From assembly GCA_964616825.1 (NCBI GenBank), contig CAZTSX010000002.1, forward strand, positions 151,248-215,247: a stretch of DNA of 64,000 nucleotides, written 5' to 3'. Positions 1-10,056 of this stretch are shown in pieces. Both the position numbers and the translations under genes were made by a program. The first letter of the stretch is position 1; every line of letters starts with the position of its first letter. This stretch comes from QYOJ01 sp964616825. Its GTDB lineage: Bacteria > Bacteroidota > Bacteroidia > Bacteroidales > FEN-979. Below the pieces are notes generated by a model that had not been told where the DNA came from, ran no database searches, and saw only the letters and a list, made by a program, of their open reading frames with translations.

Positions 1-1
1 C

Positions 2-3000
2 ATCATTCCAGGTATAACCGGTGGTCCAGTTGTAGTACACTTCGTCTATACTGGCACTCAGATTTTGGGTTACAAAAATGGTGTCCTTACTACTACAATT
101 GCTGACCCTGCCATCAACATCAACGGATCTGGTCCGTTCAAGATAGGAGGGTACTCTTCCAGTGCAGGAATGCCTGCCGGCTCAGCGATTGATGAGTTCC
201 GGATTTACAACCGGCCCCTGGATGCTGCTGAGATAGCTGCTACCTGGGATCAGGAGCTTCCGGTAGGCGGTCCCCCCGGTTCAGTCATAACGATCGGTAC
301 AGGTACCGGCACCTATGGCATTCCGTATTATACCTTTTATCAAGACGCCAGGTCTCTGATGATCTATGATGCTGCTGATATTATTGCAGCGGGTGGTTCA
401 TATGGTGAGTTCAGCACGATTGCATTTGATGTGTCATCTGCTCAGTCTCAAACGATGAACGGGTTTAACATCTTAATGAAGAACACGAGTACTCTTCTTC
501 CTTCATCATTCGAAACCGGGATGACCACAGTCTATAGTGGCTCTTATTCTGTTCCCGGAACAGGCTGGCAAACGATTAACCTCCAGACACCGTTTTTATG
601 GGATGGAGTCAGTAATCTGGCTGTAGAGGTCTGTTTCGACAATACATCGTATACGAGTAGCTCTTATGTGCGCTATACGTTTACCAACCCGAGGCAGGTT
701 TACCACCGTCACTACGACTATAGCACCGGTTGTTCAATAACCTCTGGTTTAAATTACTATTACCTTCCTAACGTGCAGTTTACCTTTACACCGATAGATC
801 CGGTGGCATTTCTGGAAGGGCTTGTGTATAACTTTGACACAGGCGAACCGATTGTAGGCGCCAAAGTCGAAGCAGGCGGAGAGACCACATACTCCGTAGC
901 CGGCGGTCTCTACTTACTGGAACTGCCAGCCGGGACACATGATGTTACGGTAACGAAAGCCGGTTTTGATGATTTCACCGCCGGACCCTTTGTATTTAAT
1001 CTGTGGGAGACTGTCGTATTGGATGTTCCGTTGCTTCGTGGAACATATCCTCCATGGGGTGTTGTAGCTGCCCTGAATGCACCTGAGACAGCTGTGGATA
1101 TCAGCTGGATGACTCCACAAGGTTGGATGGAGATTCGTTATGACGATGGCATTTGTGATAACTTCACTGTATGGGCCGCAGGCGGTAACGGGAATGCAGT
1201 AAAATTCACACCTGTTGGATACCCTGCTGATGTTTTTGGAGGTAGCGTTCATATTGGAACGGAAGCCGAATATCCTCCGGGCTCCGACCCGCTTCAACCG
1301 TTCGGGATGGTTATTTATGATGACAGTGGCCCTGGTGGAACGCCCGGACAAGCGATTAGCGATACGATCGAAGTCACACCAACTGATTTTGGTTGGATTG
1401 AATTTTCTTTCTCGGGCATCACTATTCCTAGCGGCAATTTCTACATAGTGATGATCCAGGGCGGCAACGCGCCTGATGCAGCAGGTATCTGTATCGATGA
1501 GGATGATCCACAACTGCGCAGTTACTCCCAACACATGGGCGGACCGTGGCTCCCGGCTTCGGGCAATTTCATGCTGCGTGCAATCGTATGGGGCCAGGGC
1601 GGACCGCTGATGCTGGATGCTCTTGGCGACAACACACCTATCACAGCTTCAGAAATTGATGGCGCTATTTACAGCCACCAACCGGAGACGGTAACAGGTG
1701 TTGAAGGCCAGGGATGGTTTGCGAATTTTGAGTGGTCCACATTCAATCCGAGCAATACCCCACAGCCTTATATCAGTGGCACCAATCCTAATCAGGAAGT
1801 TGTTGATGAAGCTGATGGCGGTACCAGTGTCGACTTTGCCGGTTCATCGATTCCGTTGAGCACATCAGAAGCTGTATTGTATGACAATGGCCCGCTGGTA
1901 AACAGCCCGGGTACAGGTTCAGGCGGCGCTGATGAGAGTATCGTGGAGTCTCCATTGACCACTTATGGTTTTGGCTTCCAGAATGCATCCGATATCCACG
2001 TTGCCGATGACTTTACCGTTACAGGCGCCGGCTGGAATATAACCTCCATGGAGTTCTTCGGATATCAGACCGGTTCTCCAACAACCTCTTCATTTACCGG
2101 GATCTTTGTCGCGATATGGGACGGTGAGCCTGGCCTTGCCGGTTCAAGCGTGGTCTGGGGAGACCAGACTACGAATCTGCTTGCCACTACAACGTGGTCG
2201 AACATCTATCGCAACAACAACGGTCCTGGCGGAAGTACCAACCGTCCGGTCATGCAGATTGTTGCTTCGACACCCGGACTGTCACTTACCCCTGGTTCTT
2301 ACTGGGTAGAGTGGTCAGCCACCGGTTCACTGGGTTCAGGCCCCTGGGCTCCGCCGATTACTATCACCGGCCAGCCAACGACAGGGAATGCTGTACAGTT
2401 ATATCTGGGCGCCTGGAGCCCGCTCATGAGTGGAACGACTTATGCTCAGGGAATGCCTTTCATCGTGAACGGTATTCAGATGAGCCCTCCCGGTGATATT
2501 GATTACCAGGTATGGCGTCTGCTGCAAGGTGACGAAGGCAACCCAGGAACATGGACTTCGATTGGCACAACCAGCAATACATACATTACCGATAACAGCT
2601 GGCCGTCGCTTCCATGTAATCCTTATCGCTGGGCAGTGAAAGCTATCTATCCGGGTAACCGGGTTAGTACTGAAGCCTTCTCAAACGGTTTAGGCAAGTG
2701 CTGGACAGCTGATGTAACAGTAAATGTATATCTCTCATGCGATTCCAGTCAGGTTGAAGGAACAGTGGTCGATTTATTAAATCTCGATTACGACTCTACC
2801 TATTCGGCTACACTTCCAGCTTCCGGAACTGTAGATTTCGCTGACGTTTATCTGGGGAATTATTTGCTGACGGTTTCACAAAATGGATACGAAACGCATA
2901 CGTCCAATCACCTTATCATGTCTGATATGGTGATCGATGTGAACTTACTGCAGCTTCGGATTCCTCCAACAGATATGTTTGTCGATGACAAAAGCCTGTT

Positions 3001-6000
3001 TTCCACCTGGAGACCTCCAAGTCCGTTAGTAACGGTCTTTGATGAGAATTTCAGTGGAGGCTTTACACCAAATGGATGGACTGCTCAAGCAAACTGGTCC
3101 GTTAATAGTTCCTTTGGGAATCCTGCTCCATCGGCACAATTCTCATGGTATCCCACACAAACTAATTATGAGTTAGCGTTGACAAGTAAAGTGTTCACAG
3201 GACCGGGAGCACCTGACTTCAACCTGAGTTACGACATTAACCTGAATAATTTCTCAGCGAGTGGAGCAGAACATATGACCATTCAAATCAACGGTGGTAG
3301 CGGTTGGGTTACCCTGGCAGACTGGGCTAACACTGCCAACATTCCATGGACTACCGATGTAGTCAATATCGGAGCTTATACCAACGCAACATTCCAGATT
3401 CGGTTTCTTGCCAATGGTGCGGATAGCTGGGACATCAATTACTGGTATATCGATAATGTACAACTCATTGCAGTAGTACCGGATCCAACAGATTGTGTCC
3501 TTGCCTATAACGTATACCTCGACAATGTTCTCAGTGGGGTTACACAGGATACGTTCTATCTTATTCCGGGAACCCATGTAAATTATGGCCAGGACTATGA
3601 GGCATGTGTGAAAGCGGTTTACGGAAGCGGATATTCTGATGGATCTTGTTTTGACTTTACATCCGGATTCCTATGGCCGCCACTTAACCTGGAAGTTGAA
3701 GCTGTTGAGTGTGCCGCTTACCTTACATGGGAACAACCACAAATTGGAGTTCGCGTAGATGTTCCTAGATTTCAAGGTACAATTGAAAAGAGTAGTATTC
3801 TTCCAAGTGCAGGACCCGCACCGATTGACCCCTCAGATATCAAACTGACACAGAATAACAGTGATCCGAATTCCGATTCAAGAGGTTCTATTGTCTTTGG
3901 ATTTGAAGCAATCAATGATATTTTTATTGATTTTGATGTGGATGACTTGCCAGCATTTACTACCATTGGACCAACCGCCACTCCGAACTTCGTTGGCGGA
4001 TTAGCTTTCCCGATGAATGAAACAGCATTTGCCTATGGCGTTGTTTATGGCTCCACAAACCTCTACTCGTGTGAACGTGCAACGGGAATCTCAACCCTCG
4101 TTGGCAACTATGGTGGGGCTGGCTTTAATGACTTCACCATAGATCCGACTACAGGTACCTATTATGGAACCGACGGATCGAATCTTTGGAGTGTTGATCC
4201 AAGTGGTCCGAGTTCAATTAATATCGGACCTCACGGCGGCGCTGCTAACTTGATGATTGGTCTTGCTTGTGATGCCAATGGAGACCTGTGGGCATATGAT
4301 ATCGGAAACGATCAATTCTATTCTATTGATAAAACAACAGGCTTAGCCACTACAATCGGATCCATTGGTTTCAATGCCAACTATGCTCAGAGTATGTTTT
4401 ACGATCCGGCAACAAGCACCGTTACAATGGCTGCCTTTAACCTTAGTAATTTCGATGCAGAAATCAGAGCGGTTGATGTTACTACAGGTAATACTACGAT
4501 CCTGAGTTCATTGTATTATCATGAGATTACCGCATCAGCACATCCTATTGTAGGTGGTGGTGGCGCTCCTCCGGGACTGCTTGGATACAATGTTTATCGT
4601 GATGGCAATTTCATAGCCCTGGTTACAGACGGGGATACAACATGGTATTACGACTTTGATGTTGATCCTGGCACACACCAGTATGGTGTAACCGCATACT
4701 ATGATTTGACGCCTTATGGCTTCCCGGGAGAGTTCGATGAGTCACTTATCGAAGGCCCTGTTGAGCACGTAGTTATTTGTGGTCGCGACCTGCCATTCTG
4801 TGAGACCTGGGATCAAGCCAGTTTTGCTTACAATGATTGGACGTTTGCACCTGATCAAGGCAACTGGGAAATAACTACAGCCGTAGGATTACCTGCTCCG
4901 GCTGCTGACTTTAACTGGGTACCGATTCTTATAGACTATGAGTACTCACTCGAGAGCCCGATTCTGAATGCAGGTCCGTGGAACTGTGCTTCTATTTGGT
5001 TAGACTTTGACTGGAAGCTGGTTGATCGGAATGCCACTGGCATCGAAATGCTGATAGTTGAAGTTTTATGGGGCGGTATGTGGCACGAAGTACTTGAAGT
5101 AGCCAACAACGGTTCTGTTGACTGGACCTTTGAGCACATCGACATCACAGATGCCGGGGGCAAAGCCCTCAAGGTACGCTTTACTGCTCTTGGCGAAAAC
5201 AGCGAAGACATCCTTCACTGGTATGTAGATAACATCTGCGTATATGGTATATGTAACCCTCCTGTTGATCTGACCTTAGTTGATCTGTATGCGTTCGACG
5301 TTTTCCTCGAGTGGACCGCTCCTACATGTACCAGTGGCGGTGGCGGAGTTGTCATGGACTTCATCTTTGACGATGGCACAGCTGAGAATGGCTGGGCGAT
5401 CAATCCGGGCTTCCTCGCCTGGTTAGGAAATGAGTTCCCGATCGATCCCAGTTTCAGCGGAGTGATTACATCAGTCGACGTATGGTTTGGTTTTGGTTCT
5501 GGAGCTTCTCCGGGCCTTACCATGGATTTCTTCGATGGTAGCCAAACCTTGGTTGGTTCTTCACCTGTCTTTACTTCACCTCATGAAGATTGGCTAAATA
5601 TCCCGATCAATAATGTTCCTTTCTCCGGATTGTTCTACGCGATGGTGAAATGGGATATGGTAGGAGGAAGTAACTACCTTGGATACGACGAGAATGGTCC
5701 ATTTGCACCCCAAAACCTTGAGTGGTATACTGACGGTACTGTATGGGATAAACTTACCAATTTAGCTGGAGCGCCTCCGGGAGTATTCCTGATTCGTGCT
5801 ACAGCTTTAGTAGGTGGAGACATGCAGGAAGTTCTTCTAATTCCTGGCTCAGAGCCGATTGCCATGAATAATACAATACCTGACGGTATTCTCACACAAA
5901 GTGGCCAATCTTTCGATACGAAGAACTACAGGACCATGGGTGTACATCGTGGCGAAGCTGATACTGCTCAGCTTATGGGCTACAATGTCTATCGTGCATT

Positions 6001-6445
6001 TGAAGCCGATCCTTTTGAGGTGATCGGCACAACTACCGACACCACATACCATGACGTACTGGATCCTACAACACCAATTGGCTCCGAATTTCACTACTAT
6101 GTAACAACTATTTACAACGATTCGGAAACAAGTGAGTTCTTGTGTGAATCACCCGGTTCGGATACGATTCCTGTCCTTTGGCCGGCTACTGGCATTGATG
6201 ATCTTGGTGCCGGTTCGATCACTGTATTCCCGAGTCCGGCAACGGATATTGTTACTATTAAGAGTAGCTATACGATCAACGAGATCGAAATAATGAGCTT
6301 CCTTGGCCAGCAAGTATACACCCAGCGTGGTGTGGATGCACGGGCAACGAAGGTTAATGTTTCGAATCTGAGAGCAGGCGTGTACTTTGTGAAGGTAACT
6401 ACCTCCCAGGGTATTCGTGCTGTGAAGATTACCGTTACTCACTAA
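2..6445 (+). CDS. Giant multidomain secreted protein with T9SS sorting domain (5' end outside window)
   Basis: The frame is open from base 2, so the gene starts upstream; about 2,147 residues are visible, and an in-frame TTG at 65 is not a believable start. In order I see: the end of a LamG/concanavalin-like domain (IDEFRIYNRPL, to about base 265); a carboxypeptidase-regulatory-like beta domain (about 810-1040) and a second one (about 2720-2970); two MAM-like 'choice-of-anchor J' domains (about 3040-3475 and 4790-5250); a propeller-like stretch with repeated D.TTG units (about 3950-4550); scattered Fn3-like segments; and a C-terminal T9SS type-A sorting domain (VFPSPATD ... GVYFVKV ... KITVTH). 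It is therefore probably exported by T9SS and anchored to or released from the cell surface. No catalytic motif is visible in this part, so adhesion or substrate binding is an inference. Confidence 0.9.
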   Translation: MIPGITGGPVVVHFVYTGTQILGYKNGVLTTTIADPAININGSGPFKIGGYSSSAGMPAGSAIDEFRIYNRPLDAAEIAATWDQELPVGGPPGSVITIGTGTGTYGIPYYTFYQDARSLMIYDAADIIAAGGSYGEFSTIAFDVSSAQSQTMNGFNILMKNTSTLLPSSFETGMTTVYSGSYSVPGTGWQTINLQTPFLWDGVSNLAVEVCFDNTSYTSSSYVRYTFTNPRQVYHRHYDYSTGCSITSGLNYYYLPNVQFTFTPIDPVAFLEGLVYNFDTGEPIVGAKVEAGGETTYSVAGGLYLLELPAGTHDVTVTKAGFDDFTAGPFVFNLWETVVLDVPLLRGTYPPWGVVAALNAPETAVDISWMTPQGWMEIRYDDGICDNFTVWAAGGNGNAVKFTPVGYPADVFGGSVHIGTEAEYPPGSDPLQPFGMVIYDDSGPGGTPGQAISDTIEVTPTDFGWIEFSFSGITIPSGNFYIVMIQGGNAPDAAGICIDEDDPQLRSYSQHMGGPWLPASGNFMLRAIVWGQGGPLMLDALGDNTPITASEIDGAIYSHQPETVTGVEGQGWFANFEWSTFNPSNTPQPYISGTNPNQEVVDEADGGTSVDFAGSSIPLSTSEAVLYDNGPLVNSPGTGSGGADESIVESPLTTYGFGFQNASDIHVADDFTVTGAGWNITSMEFFGYQTGSPTTSSFTGIFVAIWDGEPGLAGSSVVWGDQTTNLLATTTWSNIYRNNNGPGGSTNRPVMQIVASTPGLSLTPGSYWVEWSATGSLGSGPWAPPITITGQPTTGNAVQLYLGAWSPLMSGTTYAQGMPFIVNGIQMSPPGDIDYQVWRLLQGDEGNPGTWTSIGTTSNTYITDNSWPSLPCNPYRWAVKAIYPGNRVSTEAFSNGLGKCWTADVTVNVYLSCDSSQVEGTVVDLLNLDYDSTYSATLPASGTVDFADVYLGNYLLTVSQNGYETHTSNHLIMSDMVIDVNLLQLRIPPTDMFVDDKSLFSTWRPPSPLVTVFDENFSGGFTPNGWTAQANWSVNSSFGNPAPSAQFSWYPTQTNYELALTSKVFTGPGAPDFNLSYDINLNNFSASGAEHMTIQINGGSGWVTLADWANTANIPWTTDVVNIGAYTNATFQIRFLANGADSWDINYWYIDNVQLIAVVPDPTDCVLAYNVYLDNVLSGVTQDTFYLIPGTHVNYGQDYEACVKAVYGSGYSDGSCFDFTSGFLWPPLNLEVEAVECAAYLTWEQPQIGVRVDVPRFQGTIEKSSILPSAGPAPIDPSDIKLTQNNSDPNSDSRGSIVFGFEAINDIFIDFDVDDLPAFTTIGPTATPNFVGGLAFPMNETAFAYGVVYGSTNLYSCERATGISTLVGNYGGAGFNDFTIDPTTGTYYGTDGSNLWSVDPSGPSSINIGPHGGAANLMIGLACDANGDLWAYDIGNDQFYSIDKTTGLATTIGSIGFNANYAQSMFYDPATSTVTMAAFNLSNFDAEIRAVDVTTGNTTILSSLYYHEITASAHPIVGGGGAPPGLLGYNVYRDGNFIALVTDGDTTWYYDFDVDPGTHQYGVTAYYDLTPYGFPGEFDESLIEGPVEHVVICGRDLPFCETWDQASFAYNDWTFAPDQGNWEITTAVGLPAPAADFNWVPILIDYEYSLESPILNAGPWNCASIWLDFDWKLVDRNATGIEMLIVEVLWGGMWHEVLEVANNGSVDWTFEHIDITDAGGKALKVRFTALGENSEDILHWYVDNICVYGICNPPVDLTLVDLYAFDVFLEWTAPTCTSGGGGVVMDFIFDDGTAENGWAINPGFLAWLGNEFPIDPSFSGVITSVDVWFGFGSGASPGLTMDFFDGSQTLVGSSPVFTSPHEDWLNIPINNVPFSGLFYAMVKWDMVGGSNYLGYDENGPFAPQNLEWYTDGTVWDKLTNLAGAPPGVFLIRATALVGGDMQEVLLIPGSEPIAMNNTIPDGILTQSGQSFDTKNYRTMGVHRGEADTAQLMGYNVYRAFEADPFEVIGTTTDTTYHDVLDPTTPIGSEFHYYVTTIYNDSETSEFLCESPGSDTIPVLWPATGIDDLGAGSITVFPSPATDIVTIKSSYTINEIEIMSFLGQQVYTQRGVDARATKVNVSNLRAGVYFVKVTTSQGIRAVKITVTH

Positions 6446-6490
6446 CAACCGAACAGATGCGATTCATCGCATCTCATAAGGATACAAAAG

Positions 6491-6520
6491 GGGCCCGATT
6501 ATCGGGCCTCTTTTTTTTTA
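6491..6520 (+). terminator. Rho-independent terminator of the giant T9SS gene
   Basis: GGCCCGA, a 3-base loop and TCGGGCC form a 7-bp GC-rich stem, followed by TC and a run of nine Ts. It lies 46 bases after the stop codon of the surface-protein gene. Confidence 0.9.
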
Positions 6521-6526
6521 TTTTTG
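6519..6526 (+). promoter_or_regulatory. Possible Bacteroidota -7 element for the 6574 lipoprotein
   Basis: TATTTTTG fits TAnnTTTG and lies 47 bases before the ATG at 6574. It overlaps the T-run of the upstream terminator, and no TTTG -33 element sits at the right distance, so a chance match is possible. Confidence 0.35.
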
Positions 6527-6573
6527 CAATTTAATTGGATTGATATCGTTTTACGTCTAAAGAATAATAAGAT

Positions 6574-7104
6574 ATGAAGATACAACGACTAACCCAAGGA
6601 CTTGTCTTTGCCTTGCTTCTTTCCTTAACAGCTTGTACACCTGCAAAATTCAACACCTATATCATTGGCAGGTGGCAACCGCAAAAGATTGGCAATCATG
6701 ATATTTATCCATCTACTCTGGCGGAAGACACTGAATTGAAGCCCATTTCCTCTCCTGATAATCAGGCGCTGGATTTGCTCAAACAATCAATCTATGACGC
6801 TGGAAAGAAGCAGAAAGGGACGACGATAACCGATATGAAAGCACAGTTTAAAAAGGCCAATAAAGAAAGTCTGACGACGTATATCTTTACTTCACCCGGA
6901 AAGGGAATCCGGGTAATCCCCGGTGGCGAATCAATGGAAATAACCTGGCGGTTTAAAAATGGGGGAAAACTACTGGTAATAAAGGATCCTGGAATCTCTG
7001 ATCGGGTGAAACTTGTCATCGAAACCCTTACCATGACAACAATGGTGATTAGGAACAAATCCAATCTTCTCAAAGGAATAACGGTGACCTATATTAAGCA
7101 GTAG
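6574..7104 (+). CDS. Small lipoprotein, lipocalin-like candidate
   Basis: 176 residues. The N-terminus is a lipoprotein signal peptide with lipobox LTAC (Cys21), so the mature protein should be lipid-anchored. The chain after the anchor begins with a GRW motif and ends in alternating hydrophobic strands (ITWRF, LLVIKDPG, MTTMVIRN, GITVTYIKQ), a pattern typical of the small lipocalin-like Bacteroidota lipoproteins. That family assignment is an inference from pattern only, and no ligand can be named. It lies 38 bases before the ABC-F gene on the same strand, so the two may be co-transcribed. Confidence 0.75.
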   Translation: MKIQRLTQGLVFALLLSLTACTPAKFNTYIIGRWQPQKIGNHDIYPSTLAEDTELKPISSPDNQALDLLKQSIYDAGKKQKGTTITDMKAQFKKANKESLTTYIFTSPGKGIRVIPGGESMEITWRFKNGGKLLVIKDPGISDRVKLVIETLTMTTMVIRNKSNLLKGITVTYIKQ

Positions 7105-7142
7105 ATTTTTTCAGAATCCTTTTTACCCTCAGATTCATTGAA

Positions 7143-9092
7143 ATGATCTCCGTTCAAAATCTCTCTGTTCAATTTGGCGGCGAACCATTGTTCGACCATA
7201 TCTCCTTTATCATCAATGCGAAGGATAGGATCGGTTTAGTCGGAAAAAATGGAACCGGGAAATCAACCCTGTTAAAGATTATTGACAAGCGACATCATCC
7301 CGACGAGGGAGAAGTGGTTATCCCAAATAGATGCATCATTGGATACCTCGAACAGGAGATGGAGATCCGCAGCGGGAGAACCGTTTACGAAGAGGCGAAG
7401 AGTGCTTTCACGGAGGTAGAGTCTCTGCTTACGAAGATTGGGCAGATGGAGGTGGACCTGGAAAAGAGGAAGGATTTCTCCTCGAAGGAATACCAGCAGC
7501 TATTGAAAAAGCATCATGACACGTATGAAAGATACCACCTGATCGGAGGTCAGTCTGTTGAAGCGGATATTGAGAAAGTCCTCTATGGACTGGGTTTTCT
7601 GAAAGCCGACCTTGGCAGACCTCTCTCTCAATTTAGCAGCGGATGGCAAATGCGTATTGAGATAGCCAAAATTTTGCTTCGGCAGCCAGACCTCATCATG
7701 CTCGATGAACCTACCAACCATCTGGATATTGAATCCATTCAGTGGCTGGAAGAGTTTTTGATCAACTACCGGGGAGCAGTGATCATCGTTTCACACGACA
7801 GAGCTTTTTTGGATAACGTAACCAAACGAACGGTTGAGATCACCTTCGGAAAGATCTACGATTACCGGGCCAGCTACTCAGAATATATTGTACTGCGTGA
7901 GGAACGGATGGAGAGCCAGCAGGCTGCCTTCAACAATCAACAGCGACAAGTTCGGCAGATCGAGCGGTTCATCGAACGGTTCAGGTATAAGAACACCAAA
8001 GCGAAACAGGTTCAGTCGCGCGTAAAGATGCTGGAGAAATTAGACGATGTGGAGATTGACCTGATTGATGAATCAACGATCCATTTTTCTTTTCCAACCG
8101 CACCACATAGCGGGAAAATTGTTATTGAAGCAATCGGTCTGAGCAAGAGCTATCCCGGTAAAAAGGTGCTGAAAGAGTTGAATTTCAAGTTAATTAAAGG
8201 AGACAGGATTGCATTTGTGGGTCGAAACGGTGAAGGGAAAACAACCCTTTCAAAGATCCTGGCCGGTGATCTGGACGCTACGGGAAAACTGAAATCAGGA
8301 CACCAGGTAGTGACTGGCTATTATGCACAGGATCAGGCAGACTATTTGGATCCAAACAAGACTGTTTTCAAGACTATTGATGACATAGCTGTTGGCGATG
8401 TGCGACCCCGGATCCGGACAATCCTGGGAAGCTTCCTTTTCTCAGGAGAAGATACGGAAAAGAAAGTAAAAGTGCTTTCAGGAGGTGAACGATCACGCCT
8501 CTCCCTGGCTAAACTTTTGCTAACACCCTGCAACCTGCTGATCCTTGATGAGCCGACGAACCACCTTGATATGCGGTCGAAAGATATCCTGAAGAATGCA
8601 CTGTTACAGTTTACCGGAACCCTGATCATCGTTTCGCATGACCGGGATTTTCTGCAGGGATTGACGAACAGGGTTTTTGAGTTCAAAGATCAGGGTATCA
8701 AAGAGTATATCGGAGACATCTATAGTTTCCTCGGGCAAAGACGGTTGCGAACACTGGCTCAACTGGAGAAAAACGTGAAGACTGAACAGCCAGGACAACA
8801 GGCTGAGCCGGTTTCAACGGGTAAGCAGACATATGAAAAGAAAAAACGGCAGGAACGGGAGGAGAGAAAACTGAAGACTCAGGTCACCCGGTCTGAAACG
8901 AAGATCACAGCGCTTGAGAAAAAAATAAGTCAGAAAGAGGAGATTCTTGGGGATCCGGAAAGGTTTTCAGAGATCCTGAATGACAGATCGCTATACCATG
9001 AATATGAAATTCTTAAAAAGGAGTTGCAGGAAGAAATGCAACGGTGGGAGATGTTGCATGAGCAGATGGATGCTAGCTTTCCCGATGAATAA
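7143..9092 (+). CDS. ABC-F family ATPase (Uup/YheS-like)
   Basis: 649 residues with two ABC ATPase cassettes and no membrane segments, the ABC-F layout. Cassette 1 has Walker A GKNGTGKST (34-42) and Walker B LIMLDEP (about 184-190). Cassette 2 has GRNGEGKTT (about 359-367) and LSGGERSRLSLAK (about 445). Between them lies the charged inter-domain linker (about 240-320), and the last ~100 residues form a Lys/Glu-rich coiled coil as in Uup. ABC-F proteins act on ribosomes (translation-factor or ribosome-protection roles); which role applies here cannot be told. Oddity: the cassette 1 signature reads FSSGW rather than the usual FSGGW. The 3' end overlaps the convergent prenyl synthase gene by 20 bp. 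Confidence 0.93.
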   Translation: MISVQNLSVQFGGEPLFDHISFIINAKDRIGLVGKNGTGKSTLLKIIDKRHHPDEGEVVIPNRCIIGYLEQEMEIRSGRTVYEEAKSAFTEVESLLTKIGQMEVDLEKRKDFSSKEYQQLLKKHHDTYERYHLIGGQSVEADIEKVLYGLGFLKADLGRPLSQFSSGWQMRIEIAKILLRQPDLIMLDEPTNHLDIESIQWLEEFLINYRGAVIIVSHDRAFLDNVTKRTVEITFGKIYDYRASYSEYIVLREERMESQQAAFNNQQRQVRQIERFIERFRYKNTKAKQVQSRVKMLEKLDDVEIDLIDESTIHFSFPTAPHSGKIVIEAIGLSKSYPGKKVLKELNFKLIKGDRIAFVGRNGEGKTTLSKILAGDLDATGKLKSGHQVVTGYYAQDQADYLDPNKTVFKTIDDIAVGDVRPRIRTILGSFLFSGEDTEKKVKVLSGGERSRLSLAKLLLTPCNLLILDEPTNHLDMRSKDILKNALLQFTGTLIIVSHDRDFLQGLTNRVFEFKDQGIKEYIGDIYSFLGQRRLRTLAQLEKNVKTEQPGQQAEPVSTGKQTYEKKKRQEREERKLKTQVTRSETKITALEKKISQKEEILGDPERFSEILNDRSLYHEYEILKKELQEEMQRWEMLHEQMDASFPDE

Positions 9093-10047
9093 TCTCTTTC
9101 GACAGCTTTCGTAAACTACTCTTCCGAGACTCTTTTATTCTTACCTGATCAAGATAAAATATTGCTTCCTTCAGGTACTCTTCGATAATTTCACGAGTGT
9201 GGGTGTCGATCTTCAAAGATCGGTAAATCTCCTGAATCCTGGAGACTTTCTCATCTGAAGCTACTTCATTACCATGAATGAGTCTGTTTAGTTCATCCAG
9301 GGTGTCGGCTGTGGCCAGTTCAAAAGCTTTCAGGTGGAGAAATGTTTTCTTATTGGTGACAATATCCCCGCCGATCTCTTTACCGAACTTGGAAGTTTCA
9401 CCGAAAGCATCCAACAGGTCATCCTGCAATTGAAAAGCCATTCCGAGATTCTCCCCGAATTTATAAATATGCTCGGCATCAACCGGATCAGCATAGGCCA
9501 TGATAGCGCCTACTTTGACACAGCAGGCAATCAACACAGCTGTTTTTAGGCGTATCATCATGTAGTAATCTTCCAGGGTAACCACCGGCTTTGTTTCAAA
9601 TTCCATGTCGTATTGCTGTCCTTCACACACTTTGCGTGCAGTATCATTGAAGGTAGCCAGAACGTCCGGTAATTTCTCAGAAGATACACGGCAAACATAT
9701 TCATAGGCCATCACAAACATCGTATCTCCGGAGAGAATGGCAACATTGGTATCCCACTTCTTATATACTGTTGGAAAACCACGGCGAAGCGGCGCTGCAT
9801 CCATGATATCATCATGCAGAAGGGTGAAATTGTGAAAGATCTCAACCCCCACGGCAGGGGGCATGGCTTCATCCGGGTTGCCGCCAAACATCTCACACGA
9901 TAGCAGTACAAGTAAAGGACGGAGCCGCTTCCCCCCCTGCGACAGGGTGTATTCAATGGGATCATACAACTCCTGAGGGACACCAAGAAACTTCCCTTTC
10001 GGAAACGCTTCCTGAATCTCATTCATCAGCTTTTCAACAGAGCGCAT
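9073..10047 (-). CDS. All-trans prenyl diphosphate synthase (FPP/GGPP synthase type)
   Basis: 324 residues. It condenses isopentenyl diphosphate with allylic diphosphates in the isoprenoid pathway. The first Asp-rich motif is DDIMD within LLHDDIMDAAPLRRG, and the second is DDLLD within FQLQDDLLDAFGE; GGKRLRPLLVLL near the N-terminus completes the family signature. The first motif has no two-residue insertion and a Phe five residues upstream of it, features associated with the archaeal-type GGPP synthase group, so product chain length is open (C15 to C20 likely). It is the last gene of a minus-strand run after rmlA, with only 9 bases between them, so it is probably in one operon with rmlA and the MMPL exporter. 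Confidence 0.92.
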   Translation of the reverse strand: MRSVEKLMNEIQEAFPKGKFLGVPQELYDPIEYTLSQGGKRLRPLLVLLSCEMFGGNPDEAMPPAVGVEIFHNFTLLHDDIMDAAPLRRGFPTVYKKWDTNVAILSGDTMFVMAYEYVCRVSSEKLPDVLATFNDTARKVCEGQQYDMEFETKPVVTLEDYYMMIRLKTAVLIACCVKVGAIMAYADPVDAEHIYKFGENLGMAFQLQDDLLDAFGETSKFGKEIGGDIVTNKKTFLHLKAFELATADTLDELNRLIHGNEVASDEKVSRIQEIYRSLKIDTHTREIIEEYLKEAIFYLDQVRIKESRKSSLRKLSKEIIHRES

Positions 10048-10056
10048 GGTGATTTA

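Noticed and set aside
914..1534. 206-codon open frame on the minus strand inside the giant T9SS gene
   Set aside because: No signal peptide, motif or promoter, and it lies fully opposite a well-supported coding frame; it is a shadow frame.
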